Positions 46,611 through 57,450 of a stretch of 64,000 nt of DNA are shown here, in pieces. The translations under genes were made by a program, and so were the position numbers. Origin of the DNA: Tenebrio molitor (taxonomy: Eukaryota > Arthropoda > Insecta > Coleoptera > Tenebrionidae); the NCBI RefSeq assembly GCF_963966145.1, contig NC_091047.1:4774001-4838000 (forward strand), in the 5' to 3' direction. The notes beneath the pieces are model-generated. The model saw only the letters and a program-made list of their open reading frames with translations, did not search any database and was not told the origin of the DNA. Position 1 is the first letter of the stretch. The number at the start of each line of letters is the position of its first letter.

Positions 46611-46691
46611 TACAGGGTGTCTCAGCTAAGACTTTCGAGCCTAATAACTTTACAGCGGATTTTTGTGAAATTTAAAATGCCGATATTTTAG
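44487..46691 (+). CDS. hAT transposase (zinc finger MYM-type-1-like)
   Basis: ATG at 44487 (MDVVDNLINIKRFGQYTYAE) in a better context than the longer open frame from 44223; about 734 residues. TTF-type zinc finger region about residues 50-110 (WICGCNKKNALFCFPCLLFG ... H-x3-KKH). RNase-H-like core: VDETTDVTARSQLVI with the first acidic residues, SYDGGAVMSGQNGG, then YFVHCYAHKLNLV. C-terminal dimerisation region TTPMPTSEAERCFSTLKRIK. In the middle, VLNRIVGRTTTRFNFNIRT is shorter than the usual form with a T-R-W, so activity is uncertain. The frame is open throughout with no stop or frameshift; the last 26 or so residues are read from an adjacent repeat, or are removed by a donor AATAG/GTATGT at 46591. 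Confidence 0.85.
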   Translation: MDVVDNLINIKRFGQYTYAEKIDLKRRGRPLPDIVIEAGGISRGRAFKRHFNKEVYTRNDWICGCNKKNALFCFPCLLFGGDKAWTHVGVIDLVHLGAKIKTHENSKKHLYNSMELGLLGSVNIRSQLDSEYWRNIQKHNDNVAKNRYVLSKIINCVKFCRAFELALRGHDKTDTSQNPGIFRGLINFSAELDAALAEHLQTASVFKGTSKEIQNDLLDCMLEVCHEEIIIEINKASCIAIIVDETTDVTARSQLVIIVRYIRDGEPVERFWSYLTPAKCDAGTLSSNILNVVDPLVGNSPYKLISQSYDGGAVMSGQNGGVQAKIKHKYPCAYFVHCYAHKLNLVMSKAASANSQVRVFFANLKDIPVFFNNAPQRVEEVLNRIVGRTTTRFNFNIRTINVVFENRDSLIDCMEEIEEHFNNETVCGAASAIRRMLQDSVFVFWLTLFHHIMPHVDILFHQLQKRTSDPTEVKTAVDNFEQNITQIRNIIDKIIDEASDICTEPQPRKRKRTNNSRFDQRVAALEVCDTIVTCAKDRFVFKDHLVAASLFFSDHFGHYCTQFPDDKLTTTCLAYSTLNKERLRTELSVIYSRNDCRELSGALPLLKFIIRNNLEETLKETKKLLEIVVTTPMPTSEAERCFSTLKRIKTFLRNTMSEDRLTALSMLSVETKFVAEINNFNEKVIDKFASRKERVDLQKINRYVYVTLYRVSQLRLSSLITLQRIFVKFKMPIF

Positions 46692-49600
46692 ACGATGAAG
46701 AATAAAATCCCATTAATGCAATCACCCAAGTCTTAAAAACGTAATTTTTACATGCCATTTTAAAATGTTGAATCAATTAAGATTTACGTAAAAAATTGAT
46801 CGTCAATAAAAAATGCTGTTGGGAAAAATTCGTCCTTGAAAGACATCTGGTTTGCAAGAAAAAAGCAACAAACTGTGTTAAACGTGGTTGCAAATGCAAA
46901 AACGTAGACGCATATGAAACAAACGCGCAATTTTGCAGAATTTTGATCATCCCTTTTCGCAGAAGCGCAGGTGACATATTTGACGTTTATCTTGCTAACC
47001 TTACAAACACTTACAAAGTTAAAGACAACATTTGGACGTAATTTATTATACATACTGGATGCTTTAATTCTTCCATAAAGGACTAAAACACGATCGGGAT
47101 ATTTTAGCAAGGTAATTTAGTTCACGTACGCTTCCTGTGTCTTCAAATAAATTGACGGCTCTCATAACCTTACATTTTGTAAAGCCTACATTTGGATAGT
47201 GTTCCACGAGAAAACGAACTGTGTCATTAAAGTTCTTACGACACTCACCATAGGCAAAAATTTTTTCCTTTTTCAACAATATTGAAATTTCTGCCGCTGT
47301 AGTCTATTTTTAAAGTATTTTCAATACATTTTCACAATTTGACATTTCTAATAAAGCGCGCCCAATTTTGACAGACTGTAAAGGGTGTACAAAATGAAGC
47401 CGTATCTACCTAGGGTTTTTTAAATTTCACCAACCTAAAGCAACAGGTGGTGGTTTTTGATTTTTGAATGTTTTGCGCTATACGTACCATCGCATGAGGG
47501 TAGAAATGTCATGTACAGTTTAAGCACGAAAGTTGAGCACGCCACTGATATCACGTTAGAAGAATAGTAAGATTAAAAAGTTTTCGATTACAACGCTAAA
47601 GAGGTGCAAAAAGTTTTGGTATCACAGCTGCTAGTACCACGTTTTCATCCATATCTAGTATTCTTACACGTTTTTGCGGCTCTGTCTATTTAAAGTGTTT
47701 TTCCGCCATTTCATTGTGTTCAATGTTTTTTGTAACATTGCGACATTAGGTATAAAAGGTGTTTTTTTTAAATTTTGTGTCGAAGTTGGCGTTGAAGAGT
47801 CGATTGTGAATGATCCACTCGTCTTAAAAACACTGATTTTTCAAACTGGATATTAAAAACACAAACAACGCAAAAAGTGAGGTTACATTTAAACAACTGA
47901 TGAACCACAAACCACTCATCTCTATCAGTACCGAAAATGTACACGAGAAAACATCCATTTTTTGTGCGTAATTAACATCTTTAATTTTCAATTCTAAAGA
48001 GGGATCGATATTTCTACAGGATGACAAAGTTGTTTTCTATGTTCGAGCGTTTTAATTATTTCAAAATTTTGATCCAAATACCTTAAAAAACACTAGAACA
48101 GTGTAAAGTTTGAATTTCCCGCTGTTTGACACGAATGACATTTGTTTATGTTTAATCGGAACATAATTGAACATGTTTGTTTTCAGCAAAGGGTGTCCTT
48201 AGATATTTGGTTCGAGAATAGGAATCGTTACGTAATTCTATTTTTGATGTAAAACATTGCAAAGAAAGAAAAAAGTAACATTTTTGGCTCTAAATTTTAG
48301 GTTAGCTGTCAACATGCTCCACTTAATCTACGCTTTAAAAAAGCACAACAATTGACGGTTTTTTTTACAAATCGAATCTATTCTCTGTATTTAAAAATAA
48401 TGAATTTAAGCAACATAACTTTTGCATCGAAAAACTCGATTACCTATTAGTTGATAAATAGTTATCAAATATTGGTAGCACCATGCACTGCTGTCAAATG
48501 TCGAAAGCAGACGCAGGTCATGTCGATTTCTTGATTCGGACTAAGCTCATCGGACTGTAATAAAAAAAATGGACTATAATAAAAAAAAGGACTATAATTA
48601 TAATAAGTGAGATATATGGAATTTACATAGTATAAACTTTATTTTTCATTAATGTTTTTTCTAAAGCTAATTTCAAAATTATTTTTCACACACTTTTAAC
48701 TTACTTAATTTTTTACATTATACGTTCTGATAGTTTTTTAAAATGTTATTACCTTACATTAATTATAATTTAGTAATTCGAACCCATTTTTGAATTTCAT
48801 TAAAGTTAGTAAACTGTGTCTACTTGGAAAAAACCTCACCTTGGGTATAGGAAAACCCGAATCAGGTAATGCAGATACCGTAATGGGATGGGATTTTCTA
48901 TGAACTGTAGGTAAAGTTAGTTCGTTACTGCTATTATTCCATGAAAAAAAAATGACAAAATTGACAGTTATAAGCCAAGCCAAATGGCCATTTCTTAGGA
49001 AATTATCAATTTGAGTCCGGTAGGTGAGTTACTTATTATAACAGTATCAGAGCCGGGAAGTGTCGCTAAACAATACTTACCAGACTGTTGTATTTTTATA
49101 AATCAAATCTGACATTGAAAAGTTAAAAAGTTAAAAAATATTCACTTATAATCTCATAAGAATGTTTATTACAATAAATTGTATATTTAATTTTAAGTGA
49201 TTTGTTTTAGTTTTTTTTAATCTGTAATTAATTTGTAATCGAATCATCCATGGATTTGAATCCGTATGTCTTTTGCAATTAATATGTCGAGATGTAACCT
49301 GTGTTTCAAGCTATGTTTATCGGAGCTTGGAGTTCAAGTAACGACGTACGATTTGGGATTCATGAATAATATGTATAATAATTCTTCTCCGAATTTTTCC
49401 TAATCGGCCGAGCCCAAATTACCTGCGCCCTGGCACTCAGGTCGAATACCTACTTTGACAATACGAGAATCAACCATAGCAATCAGTTATGGAATTACCT
49501 AACTTTCTACGAAGCTGCGTTGTATTATACAAACACATCTCTAAATAATTTTTGAGATAATGGAATGGTTTCTTTATTTTCTTAAAATTCGTGGTCGTAT

Positions 49601-49883
49601 GCAAATTTAAGCGAATTTCTCTCGTCCAAACCGTAATATGCAATCGTGTTATCTCTTGGTTTTTAAGCCTGCCGTACAATCATCGTCAGCGTTATTGAAA
49701 ACGGTGTCGCGTCTTCCCACTAAAAACTTCTTTGGGCAACTTTAGACGTGAAACGACGCAGAGCTGTAAGCATCAGACGTGCATCAGACCATCAGAAATC
49801 TGGGGTTATGGTGTTAGTGGTAGTGTCGATTGTGCTTTATTTTTTATTTTCACGTTTTTATTAGTTTATTGTTTTTAATAAGA
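46611..49883. other. Repeat fragments and spacer
   Basis: 46611-46730 is an element end with CAGGGTGTCTCAGC. 47600-47830 has family-C sequence (TTTTTGCGGCTCTGT) then a family-F arm (GCGTTGAAGAGTCGATTGTG). 48003-48080 repeats 15780-15860 reversed. 48850-49440 is the large repeat below. No gene accepted. Confidence 0.45.
48850..49440. repeat. About 600-bp repeat, inverted copy of 14480-15070
   Basis: TTTCTATGAACTGTAGGTAA and TTTGAGTCCGGTAGGTGAGT are exact mirrors of the other copy; similarity continues to about 49440. Confidence 0.6.
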
Positions 49884-49984
49884 ATGGGGAACTTGAAGAA
49901 GAACAGTATAAAAAAATATCCTTCAGCTCATAGAAAAAATAGACGTATAGCCCAAATAAAAGCAGTGAAAAAAGCACAGTTGTG
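49884..49984 (+). CDS. Short basic first exon, MGN... type, copy 2
   Basis: MGNLKKNSIKKYPSAHRKNR and 13 more residues, then TTG TG/GTAAAA donor in phase 2 (or a stop one codon later). It lies about 1 kb upstream of the BESS tail exons at 50980 and is in phase with them, so it could be an alternative first exon supplying a basic head. Similar to 27021-27088. Speculative. Confidence 0.3.
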
Positions 49985-50553
49985 GTAAAATGATAAAATG
50001 ATGTGTCATTTTATTTTGACTATTTTTTGTCTGAATTATTGATGAAAACTACGTATTTGTTGAAGTGTTTGCGCATTTTTCGTTATTTTTTATCAATTAT
50101 ATACTGTCTGGAGCAATAAATTTTGGTCGTCAAGGTCATTCTTTGACGCAACGGAAAGTCTTCTAATGTGAAACGGGCATAACCTCTAATAAATTCCATT
50201 TGTCTTGTCCTGTCAAGATCATGTCAAATTTTTGGAAATCCCAACTGGGTTGCCACCCCAGCTTCTGACACATCCGTCCCTATCAGCGAAATAATTTTTA
50301 CTCTGTTAAAAATACAACGACAACCGACTCTTCAACGCCAACCATTATGTACCGTGCCTTCAAATAAATTCGGAATTAGAGTTGGCTGTGATTTTATTAT
50401 GAAGTTGGTATTACATGCAATTTTTAAAGGTACAGCAGTGACCTTGGTCAGCACAATACACGTATTAAACGTCTATTGCCGACCGTTACTAGATAAAATA
50501 AATAAATCATAGCCTACTCTATTTCCGAATTTATTTGAAGGCGCGGTATATGA

Positions 50554-50946
50554 CAGCCTGTCCCAGAACAGCCTCCTCAGAAAACAGGCATGTGCCGACA
50601 GCAAAAAAGACTCCAAATCGCTTAAAACCTTTAAAATTAGCTTGACGTTTCGTTTTGACAAGTTGTCACATTTATCAAAACCCGTTCACATAGGAGAAAA
50701 TTCTCAAATTCTGACAGTGTCGAACAAAAAATAAAATTTTCTTTGGCTCACATAACCGAGTTATAAAATTTTCAATTTCACCAATACTAGAGGTTCGTCC
50801 TCCTGCCTTGATGGTTCTCAACTCTGGATTGGTCAAGTTTAGGATGTCTTTTCTAGATTATCCCTTGAGATAGGACTTTTTTCTTTAAAATTATCACAAA
50901 TATGTACTCCCTTCTTTCTCTGGGGAGGCAGTTCTGGGACACTCTG
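50554..50946. repeat. MITE family T, second copy
   Basis: Left CAGCCTGTCCCAGAACAGCC, right GGCAGTTCTGGGACACTCTG followed by TA. Ends 33 bases before the tail exon at 50980, as in the other tails. Confidence 0.7.
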
Positions 50947-50979
50947 TATACAATCTTCAAAAACAAAATCAATTTTTAG

Positions 50980-51830
50980 GAACAAATGTAAACAAAAAGG
51001 CCAAGCATCTGGTGAGGGGGCATCATCTGGTGAAGGGTCATCATCTGCAGGCAATGCAGAAATAAATAAGGTAATATCTATTGTAGGTAGATAGAGTAAT
51101 AAATGTAATACATTGTGTTTGTTTGTTTTAGAATACAAGAGTTGGCAATTTGCCGACTGCTGAAGTTAATTTTGAAGATAACACCGATGATCAAACACAT
51201 AATATAGTTGAAGTCAAAGCAAAAGCAGACGATGCTGATGTACACTTGGAAACTAGTGAGACTACTTCTGAAGATAATAGCAAGGAACTGGGCCATGATC
51301 CATTGGATTATGTAGATGAAATCAAGACAGAAGTGAGTGATAGTGCTGTTAACTTACCAACAACTGCGGTTAGTTTTGAAGATAACGTTAACGAAACAAG
51401 TCATGATCAACCAAATCGTGTAAGTGAAGTCAAGACAGAAGCAGATGAAATTGATATAAAAGAAGAAGAACTAAACGAAACAAGACATGGTCGAGCAGAT
51501 TATGTGAGTAAAGTCAAGACAGAACCAGATGATATTGATATAGAAGAAGAACTAGGCAATCCATCTCCAATTAATAGTGTACATTCGAGGAAACGAACAA
51601 GACTTGACATTGAACATGCATCGGTGGATTTGAGGGATGCTGTCAAGACGATGAAGAGTCCACTTCACGAAGACGAAGATTTGGCATTTTTTTATTCACT
51701 ACTTCCGGCGGTTAGAAGTTTAAATGCGGATCAAAAATCCACATTCCGTTTGAGGACTGTGCAGGTTTTGCAGGATATAAGAAATTCCTTTGGAATCCAT
51801 GCTTCTTCCGATACTAATTTTAATATGTAG
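50980..51830 (+). CDS. Acidic/BESS tail, two exons
   Basis: Exon 50980-51070 (CKQKGQASGEGASSGEGSSS) enters in phase 2 and exon 51132-51830 continues in phase 0 (NTRVGNLPTAEVNFEDNTDD ...). About 262 residues: three (I/V)KTE-acidic motifs (IKTEVSD, VKTEADEID, VKTEPDDID; a fourth position reads VKAKADD), basic SRKRTRLDIEH, and the BESS motif (EDEDLAFFYSLLPAVRSLN ... VLQDI), ending SDTNFNM. The head is not adjacent: candidates are the THAP pair at 41881 or the basic exon at 49884, both phase-compatible. Its 3' UTR is split by a 2.1-kb insertion. Confidence 0.6.
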
Positions 51831-51878
51831 TTAAAGCAACTTTACTGTTATTTTTTCCTTTTTTACTATGTTATGTAC

Positions 51879-54007
51879 TGTGATGAACCACGTGGGTAAT
51901 TCAAATTTCCCACCAAGCGTCCATCTCATTTTTTTTTCTACCAACATATGCAATGAAAATAACACCCGCGAAATTCAAAAATGGCCAAGAGCGCGTGATC
52001 GTACTTAGTTAATTTCCCTACGTTGTGTGTTTTTTTTTTAATACAAATTAAACCTTACCAGATTCGTTCCAACAGGGTTTGTGAACCACACAGAAGAGTG
52101 CAAATAAAACAACACAATAATTAAAACCAGCTATTTATTCACAGTTATGATTTTCGTTAACGCCGGGATTTATGAATAATAAAACGTCTCGGGAGAGGGC
52201 ACCCAAGTCTCCTCAAATGTGAGAAGACTACTCATTTAGAACTCTAGGAAAATGGTGAGCTCTGGCCATCCCCCTAGACCCCTGAATGAGGCTCCGCTAA
52301 AAACCTCTCCTAAAAATATGAACAAGTCCGAAGTGACAACGTGGACGGGACAGTTAGTGAGAATTGAGCAAACTGATTTCATAAACAACACAATTCAAAT
52401 TCAGAAAAAAACAGGAGGGTCATGTACATTACAAACAAAACAGTTACTTCGGACCGTTCGAGCGAGAGCGGGCACTAGGCGAGAACTTCAGCATGTTCTG
52501 TTTTTTCTTTTCCAAGTTAATTTACAAAATACGGCAGATACGCTGTAGAAGGAGTGAGTGGCTTTGGGTGGTCCGGGGGTCTGTGGTACCTATCCTTACG
52601 ACTTTATCATTTCCCGCCTACCCGTGATTTAGTGCTAAGGGGAAAAATCCTAACTGCTTTACGTTAAGTCAACAAATGGAGGTACTCTAAGTTCATCGGT
52701 TGAATTGAATATGACTATTTCAGAGCAAAAACAAACGACGCTTGTCAAGTACCACAAACTTCGAGAACAGATTACCATTCCGGAAGTTCTGTGCCAAGGA
52801 ACTCGGATTCAACTTACACCATGAGCGACGTTGCGGACCAGCATTCAGCAAGCCCCGCCAAGCGTTATGGTTTTCGGGTCTCTCTTGGGGCACAACATGT
52901 TAAACGAGGGGCCGCGGGGTCGTGTTCAACGATTGGATGTTAGGAGCAACTAAACCCCTCAAACAGAGAGAGACCCTCGCGATAAGGAAGAATTGACATT
53001 TACAGTAACTGGAAAATGTAAACGAAACCGCGACAAAACTTTGTTGACGGAGTAATCTAAGAACACTTTCAGTTTGGGATGGAAAGGTGGTAACAACCAA
53101 TAACACATACATAACAATAAAACAAAAAAAACACAGTCCAGTCGACCCTAGCCTATTAGAGCCGGATCATCGACAAGGGGGCCCCCCCCCTTGGAGGGCG
53201 CCCCAGGACTAAATGATGAAAATACCTAAATGTAGAAGATCCCTGGATAAGGAAAAAGCCCGCGCAGATACCTGAAATATAAACCCAATTGGTTGCTACC
53301 GGGATGGAAAGTGGAAACTTTCAAATTTTGATTAAAAATGTTAAGCAATAAATAAATACTTGTTACACCAAAAGCGTCACTCGGAATAATTAGAAAGGGG
53401 ATCAAAGTGAGGGAGTGCGCTGATAAAAAGTGAAAACCACAGACCCACGCTAAAACTTGGAGTCATTTTCTTTTAGGAAAATTAGTGAATTGTAAAACCT
53501 GCTTTGACAACAAAAGGAAAACGTGATCCGTCAATTTTATAAATTTAGCAAAACTAGAACCAGGCTGCCTTACGCTCCTTCGCAAGCTTATAATGTTAAA
53601 ACATAATACATGGGGATGGTCGAGATAAATGTGGATTTTGTAAAACATGGTGGAAACCCACGTGCGACCCATTTGTGTCTTATTATTGTTAAACTACATT
53701 TCGCGCGAAGCAGAATTAATTTTAGTACCCCAAGCACATACCTAGTTCAAAACAGAAGTTGGACAGCAACATTTAGCACAGTTCAATAAAAAAAAACAAC
53801 TAAAATCGCACAATTAGCGCACAGAAAAATACACGGTACTTCTGTACTACTCAGCGGTCAAGAAAAAAGTGCCCTCCAAAAAAACATGGCCGTTCATCCC
53901 CTGTCGACTTTCACCCACGCCCCCAAGCGGTCGCCGACGGTACCGAACGCCGGTAATTCTATAGCTTTCATTGGCGGTTAGTTTTGAATTCAAAAGCGGT
54001 TATCTCA
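51879..54007. mobile_element. 2.1-kb TG...CA insertion with GTAC target duplication (solo-LTR-like)
   Basis: Begins TGTGATGAACCACG, ends GCGGTTATCTCA, flanked by GTAC at 51875-51878 and 54008-54011. Without it the 3' UTR reads ATGTTATGTACCATTTTTTG, matching the uninterrupted paralog at 58931-58955. It includes a 98-residue open frame from 52252 (MVSSGHPPRPLNEAPLKTSP), AATAAAA signals and a G/C run at 53175-53200. TG/CA ends and a 4-bp duplication are typical of LTR elements; if a solo LTR it is long. No gag or pol reading seen. Confidence 0.6.
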
Positions 54008-54100
54008 GTACCATTTTTTGTATAATGAAAAAATATAGTTTTAATAAGTATTTGCCTCGATGTTATCTCAGATATTTCCCCAGGTGTAACTGCCATTTAA
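54008..54100 (+). other. Displaced BESS-family 3' UTR block
   Basis: TATTTGCCTCGATGTTATCT ... CCCCAGGTGTAAC is the conserved block, here 2.1 kb away from its coding exon. Confidence 0.7.
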
Positions 54101-55006
54101 AAATTTCTAAACTACTGAAATTTAATATCTAATTTAATTTTTAAAAACAAATGATCGTTCCTAAATATGTTTGTCGTTACATTATACTCGTAATCATTAC
54201 ATTTGTCGATGCAAAAAATTACACATCTAAATTAACATACTTAATTGGAAGAAAAAAATCATTTTTTTACAAACAATCTGAAGGTTTCTATACTGTATTG
54301 TGAACGCACCACTCGTCACTGGTCAGTCTGCAGAGTAAAAACATAAACAACGGATAAAGTGAGGTTAACTTTAAACACCTGATCCGTGATCTGTAATCCA
54401 TAATCATACGATACCTTATGGTCATTCGATAAATGAAATAAACCGCAAACCTGGCAACAGTGTACGTCCTTCACTTCATAATACTGATATTTTACTGTGC
54501 GCAATAGCGCTGCGCACTAGCAGGACCTTCAACTGAATTTCAACCTCACCATTACCATTATTATTAATAGAATATAGAATGAAAAGTATTCAGTTATTCC
54601 AATCGACTAGTTTTGAAAACTCATTTAGGTCCTTATGGATAATTCCATAATAGTAGATCATTAAATATTAAGTAGGTAAGTATCAAGAACGGTAAGGACA
54701 ATGTACCGATCGAAGACAATTGTTTGGAGGAGGAGCGCAGCAACGACTATAATTATTATTGTCTGCGATCGGTACATTGTTCTCGACGTTCGTGATGCGT
54801 ATGGTATGTCGTTTTTTGCGCGATTGAATATTTATTACAAACCATTCGCAGAATAGGGAATGTATTACCCTTCACATCGCGTAGCTTAATGTCGATTTTT
54901 GTATTGCGTTTCTATAGCAATCTGCAAACAGTTACCGGCGGTGCAGTTGTTTGTGAAAATATTAGTGACACAGTTCGCGTTAAACAAGAATTATTATCTT
55001 CGCAAA
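54101..55006. other. Upstream region of the second recombinase gene
   Basis: 54296-54360 is a family-F arm (GTGAACGCACCACTCGTCAC). 54695-54790 is an inverted pair: GACAATGTACCGATCG and CGATCGGTACATTGT around a 45-base loop, which could be an element or a promoter palindrome. No ORF. Confidence 0.45.
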
Positions 55007-57450
55007 ATGAGTGATCGTAGTGATTCTGAAAATGAAGTAGATGTAGCGGAAGAAGTTTGGAATGTGGTGATTCCTGAGAAATCAAAAGAACGCTACGAAA
55101 ACACTTATAAAATTTTTAAAAATTGGGCCACCAAGAAATGTTTAAATATTGACGAAAAATCTTTACTGGCGTACTTCGTGATAAGAAATGAGAAATTAAA
55201 ATCACCAAGTAGCCTGTGGGCTGAATACTCGATGTTAAAGTCGACAATTTTTCTTCACGATTCTGTTGATATATCCAAGTTTTCGAGGGTAATTGCTTTT
55301 TTGAAGAAAAAGAATGTGGGATATCGACCAAAAAAGGCCAATATTTTCACCAAAGAAGAATTTACTAAATTTTTACTTGAAGCACCAGACAAAAAATTTC
55401 TTGCACTTAAGGTAAGTTCACTGTACTTATTATATCAATCAAGTGATATACAGGGTTAGTCACGAGAGACTTTCGATGAAAAATTCGTTATATACAACCG
55501 AAAGTACAATTTCCAATGGTTTCTAGCTTCCTAAATTTATAAAAAGTAGGTAATACTGAAATCAACGATTGCTGGCCCTTATTGTCTGTCATGTCAATTT
55601 TCACATTTATACAGGGTGATTTACGAGGAATAATGAGCCCGACGGAATAGAAAATGCAACCCACAAACATTGCAACAAAAAGCCGGACATCGAAGCGGTA
55701 AATGTCCGGGTTTTTCTCCTGATGAATTGCGGATTGCATTTTCTATTCCGTCGGGCTCATTATTCCTCGTAAATCACCTTGTATTAACTTTTGCTCATAA
55801 TCTCAATAAAGAGAAAGTGTCATGATTAATCTTAGCTACTTGGATTGCTAACTTATTTCGAATTAAACAAAATATCAAATTCTAGGGGTTTCTTGTATTA
55901 TGGGTTGCATACAACGAAATTTTCATCGGAAGTCTCTCGTGAATAACTGTATGTAGGGGAGGGTGGGCCACCATGAGACGGAAAAAGTTTTTTTTTTTTA
56001 ATCGCCGTAGCTTTTCAAAAATAATGGAGCAAACTATTTTTCGTTTATAGTTAATCATAAATGAATGCAAAAACATGGAAAACTGTGAAAAAATGTGAAC
56101 TACGACGAAATTATTCAAATTTCAATTTTTTTTTGTTTTGTCTCATAGTGGCCCTTAGTAAGGGCTACCTTGAGACATGATTAAATATTTAAAAATAAGC
56201 CTGATTTTTAAGTAAAAAAATTATTTAATGCAAGTCTAAGACAACAAATGCTAAAAGTAACATATCGCTGTAACGTTTGAAAAGTGACTTAATTTTTCTT
56301 TGCTGCTTTTCGAAGTGACAATTTCGCTCTGCCTTCCCCGACTAAAACTTGTCGTATGGCCCTTCTCATATTGTCTGGCTTTTCCTTTTACGGCCTCTGG
56401 ACATCTCAATAATACAAAATATTTAAACATAAAATAAGTAATTGCTGCTGGGCATAATGGTCGCTGTCTCATGGTACCCCATCTGTGCATGATTGGAAAA
56501 AACTGTATTTTTATCTAGTATAACTTAAGTTTTTATTAAAGCGTTAGGTACAAAAGAAAGCCTACTAGTCAATTCTAAAATGGATGTAAGAATCTTAACT
56601 TTATATTCAGTATTTAGCACAGAACTAAGAATCGAAAAAATTGGCGCGAAAAAGAAAGGTCATACCAACATGTACATTCGTCACAAACTCAAGTGCAGCT
56701 GATCATGCGGCACTAAGAGATCTTATTTTCAAACCAGCATGTAAAGCATAATTTATCACCAAACCGATAGATGGACATGTCTTACCTAAGCGAAAATATT
56801 AAAATGTATCATCGTGGCCCATGTCTCATGGTGGCCCACCCTACCCTACATTAGGTAATGATTGTTTTATTCTTTAGGTCGGAATGATATTAGGAATAGT
56901 TGGGGCATGCAGAAGAGAGGATTTATATACTATGAGAATTGAAGACTTTGAGGAACGTGAGGGATTAGTTATTGTAAAAGTTCCACAAAAGAAGCGATCA
57001 TTTATTGTTATTAACGAACCAGACGAAAAAGCTCATTATTTGGATATCTACTACAAATATAGAAACCTTCGTCCGAGTCACGCAAAATCATCTCATTTCT
57101 TCTTAAATTATCGTAACGAGAAATGTACAAATCAAGTAATTGGAAAAGGTACAATTGGGAGTTGGCCATCCAAAATAGCCGAATATTTGAAATTGAAAAA
57201 TCCTGCCGGTTACACGGGTAACTCGTTTCGTCGAAGTGCATTGTTAGCTAATAAAATTGAAGACCCTGGACTGAAAAGACACGGAGGTTGCAAGTCTTCA
57301 ATTACAGCTGAAAAAGATTGTGTTGAAAATAACATTCAATTGCAAGAAGACAAGGAAAATTCCGAGTATGAAAATTTTGACAATGCTAATGTCGCGGCAA
57401 ATCCCCTTTTTGACCACGTGTGTTTCCAAGACAGTAAGTTGTGTTGCTAA
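55007..57450 (+). CDS. Crypton-type tyrosine recombinase with lost catalytic His and Tyr
   Basis: Exons 55007-55411 and 56878-57450 (or to a donor shortly before it), phase 0. Start MSDRSDSENEVDVAEEVWNV at 55007, chosen over upstream non-ATG codons. Core-binding part EKSKERYENTYKIFKNWATK ... SSLWAEYSMLKS ... KKKNVGYRPKKANIFTKEE, then GIVGACRREDL with the first Arg. The His-x-x-Arg box is TGNSFRRS, with Asn in place of His, and the segment around KRHGGCKSS is followed by AEKDCVE where paralogs of the family have a Tyr. With those two changes strand cleavage is unlikely. The same intron position as the 32.4-kb gene holds 1.5 kb of nested MITEs. An intact frame plus dead site fits a domesticated DNA-binding protein. 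Whether it splices on to the tail at 58146 is open; phase-2 donors exist at 57417 and 57443. Confidence 0.65.
55451..55949. repeat. MITE with TIR CAGGGTTAGTCACGAGAGAC, host of a nested MITE
   Basis: 499 bp between TA dinucleotides; right end GTCTCTCGTGAATAACTG. Contains the family-B element 55612-55781. Confidence 0.7.
55612..55781. repeat. MITE family B, best copy, nested
   Basis: 170 bp, flanked by TA, arms from CAGGGTGATTTACGAGGAAT through GACGGAATAGAAAATGCAA mirrored to TCGTAAATCACCTTG. Relative at 5607-5776. Confidence 0.8.
55952..56850. repeat. About 900-bp TIR element GTAGGGGAGGGTGGGCCACC
   Basis: Left GTAGGGGAGGGTGGGCCACC ATGAGAC, right GTCTCATGGTGGCCCACCCT ACCCTAC. Several internal copies of the phrase (CTCATAGTGGCCC, CTCATGGTACCCC). 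Sits next to the previous element, ending 28 bases before the exon-2 acceptor. Confidence 0.7.

Noticed and set aside
41881..51830. Calling one THAP-BESS gene across the hAT insertion
   Set aside because: Phase-compatible and similar to the 9.3-11.7 kb gene, but the third exon was not found and the span is 9 kb of repeats.
56251..56490. Minus strand ORF MHRWGTMRQRPLCPAAITYF inside the recombinase intron
   Set aside because: Lies wholly within a TIR element; may be a relic of its transposase but nothing diagnostic is visible.
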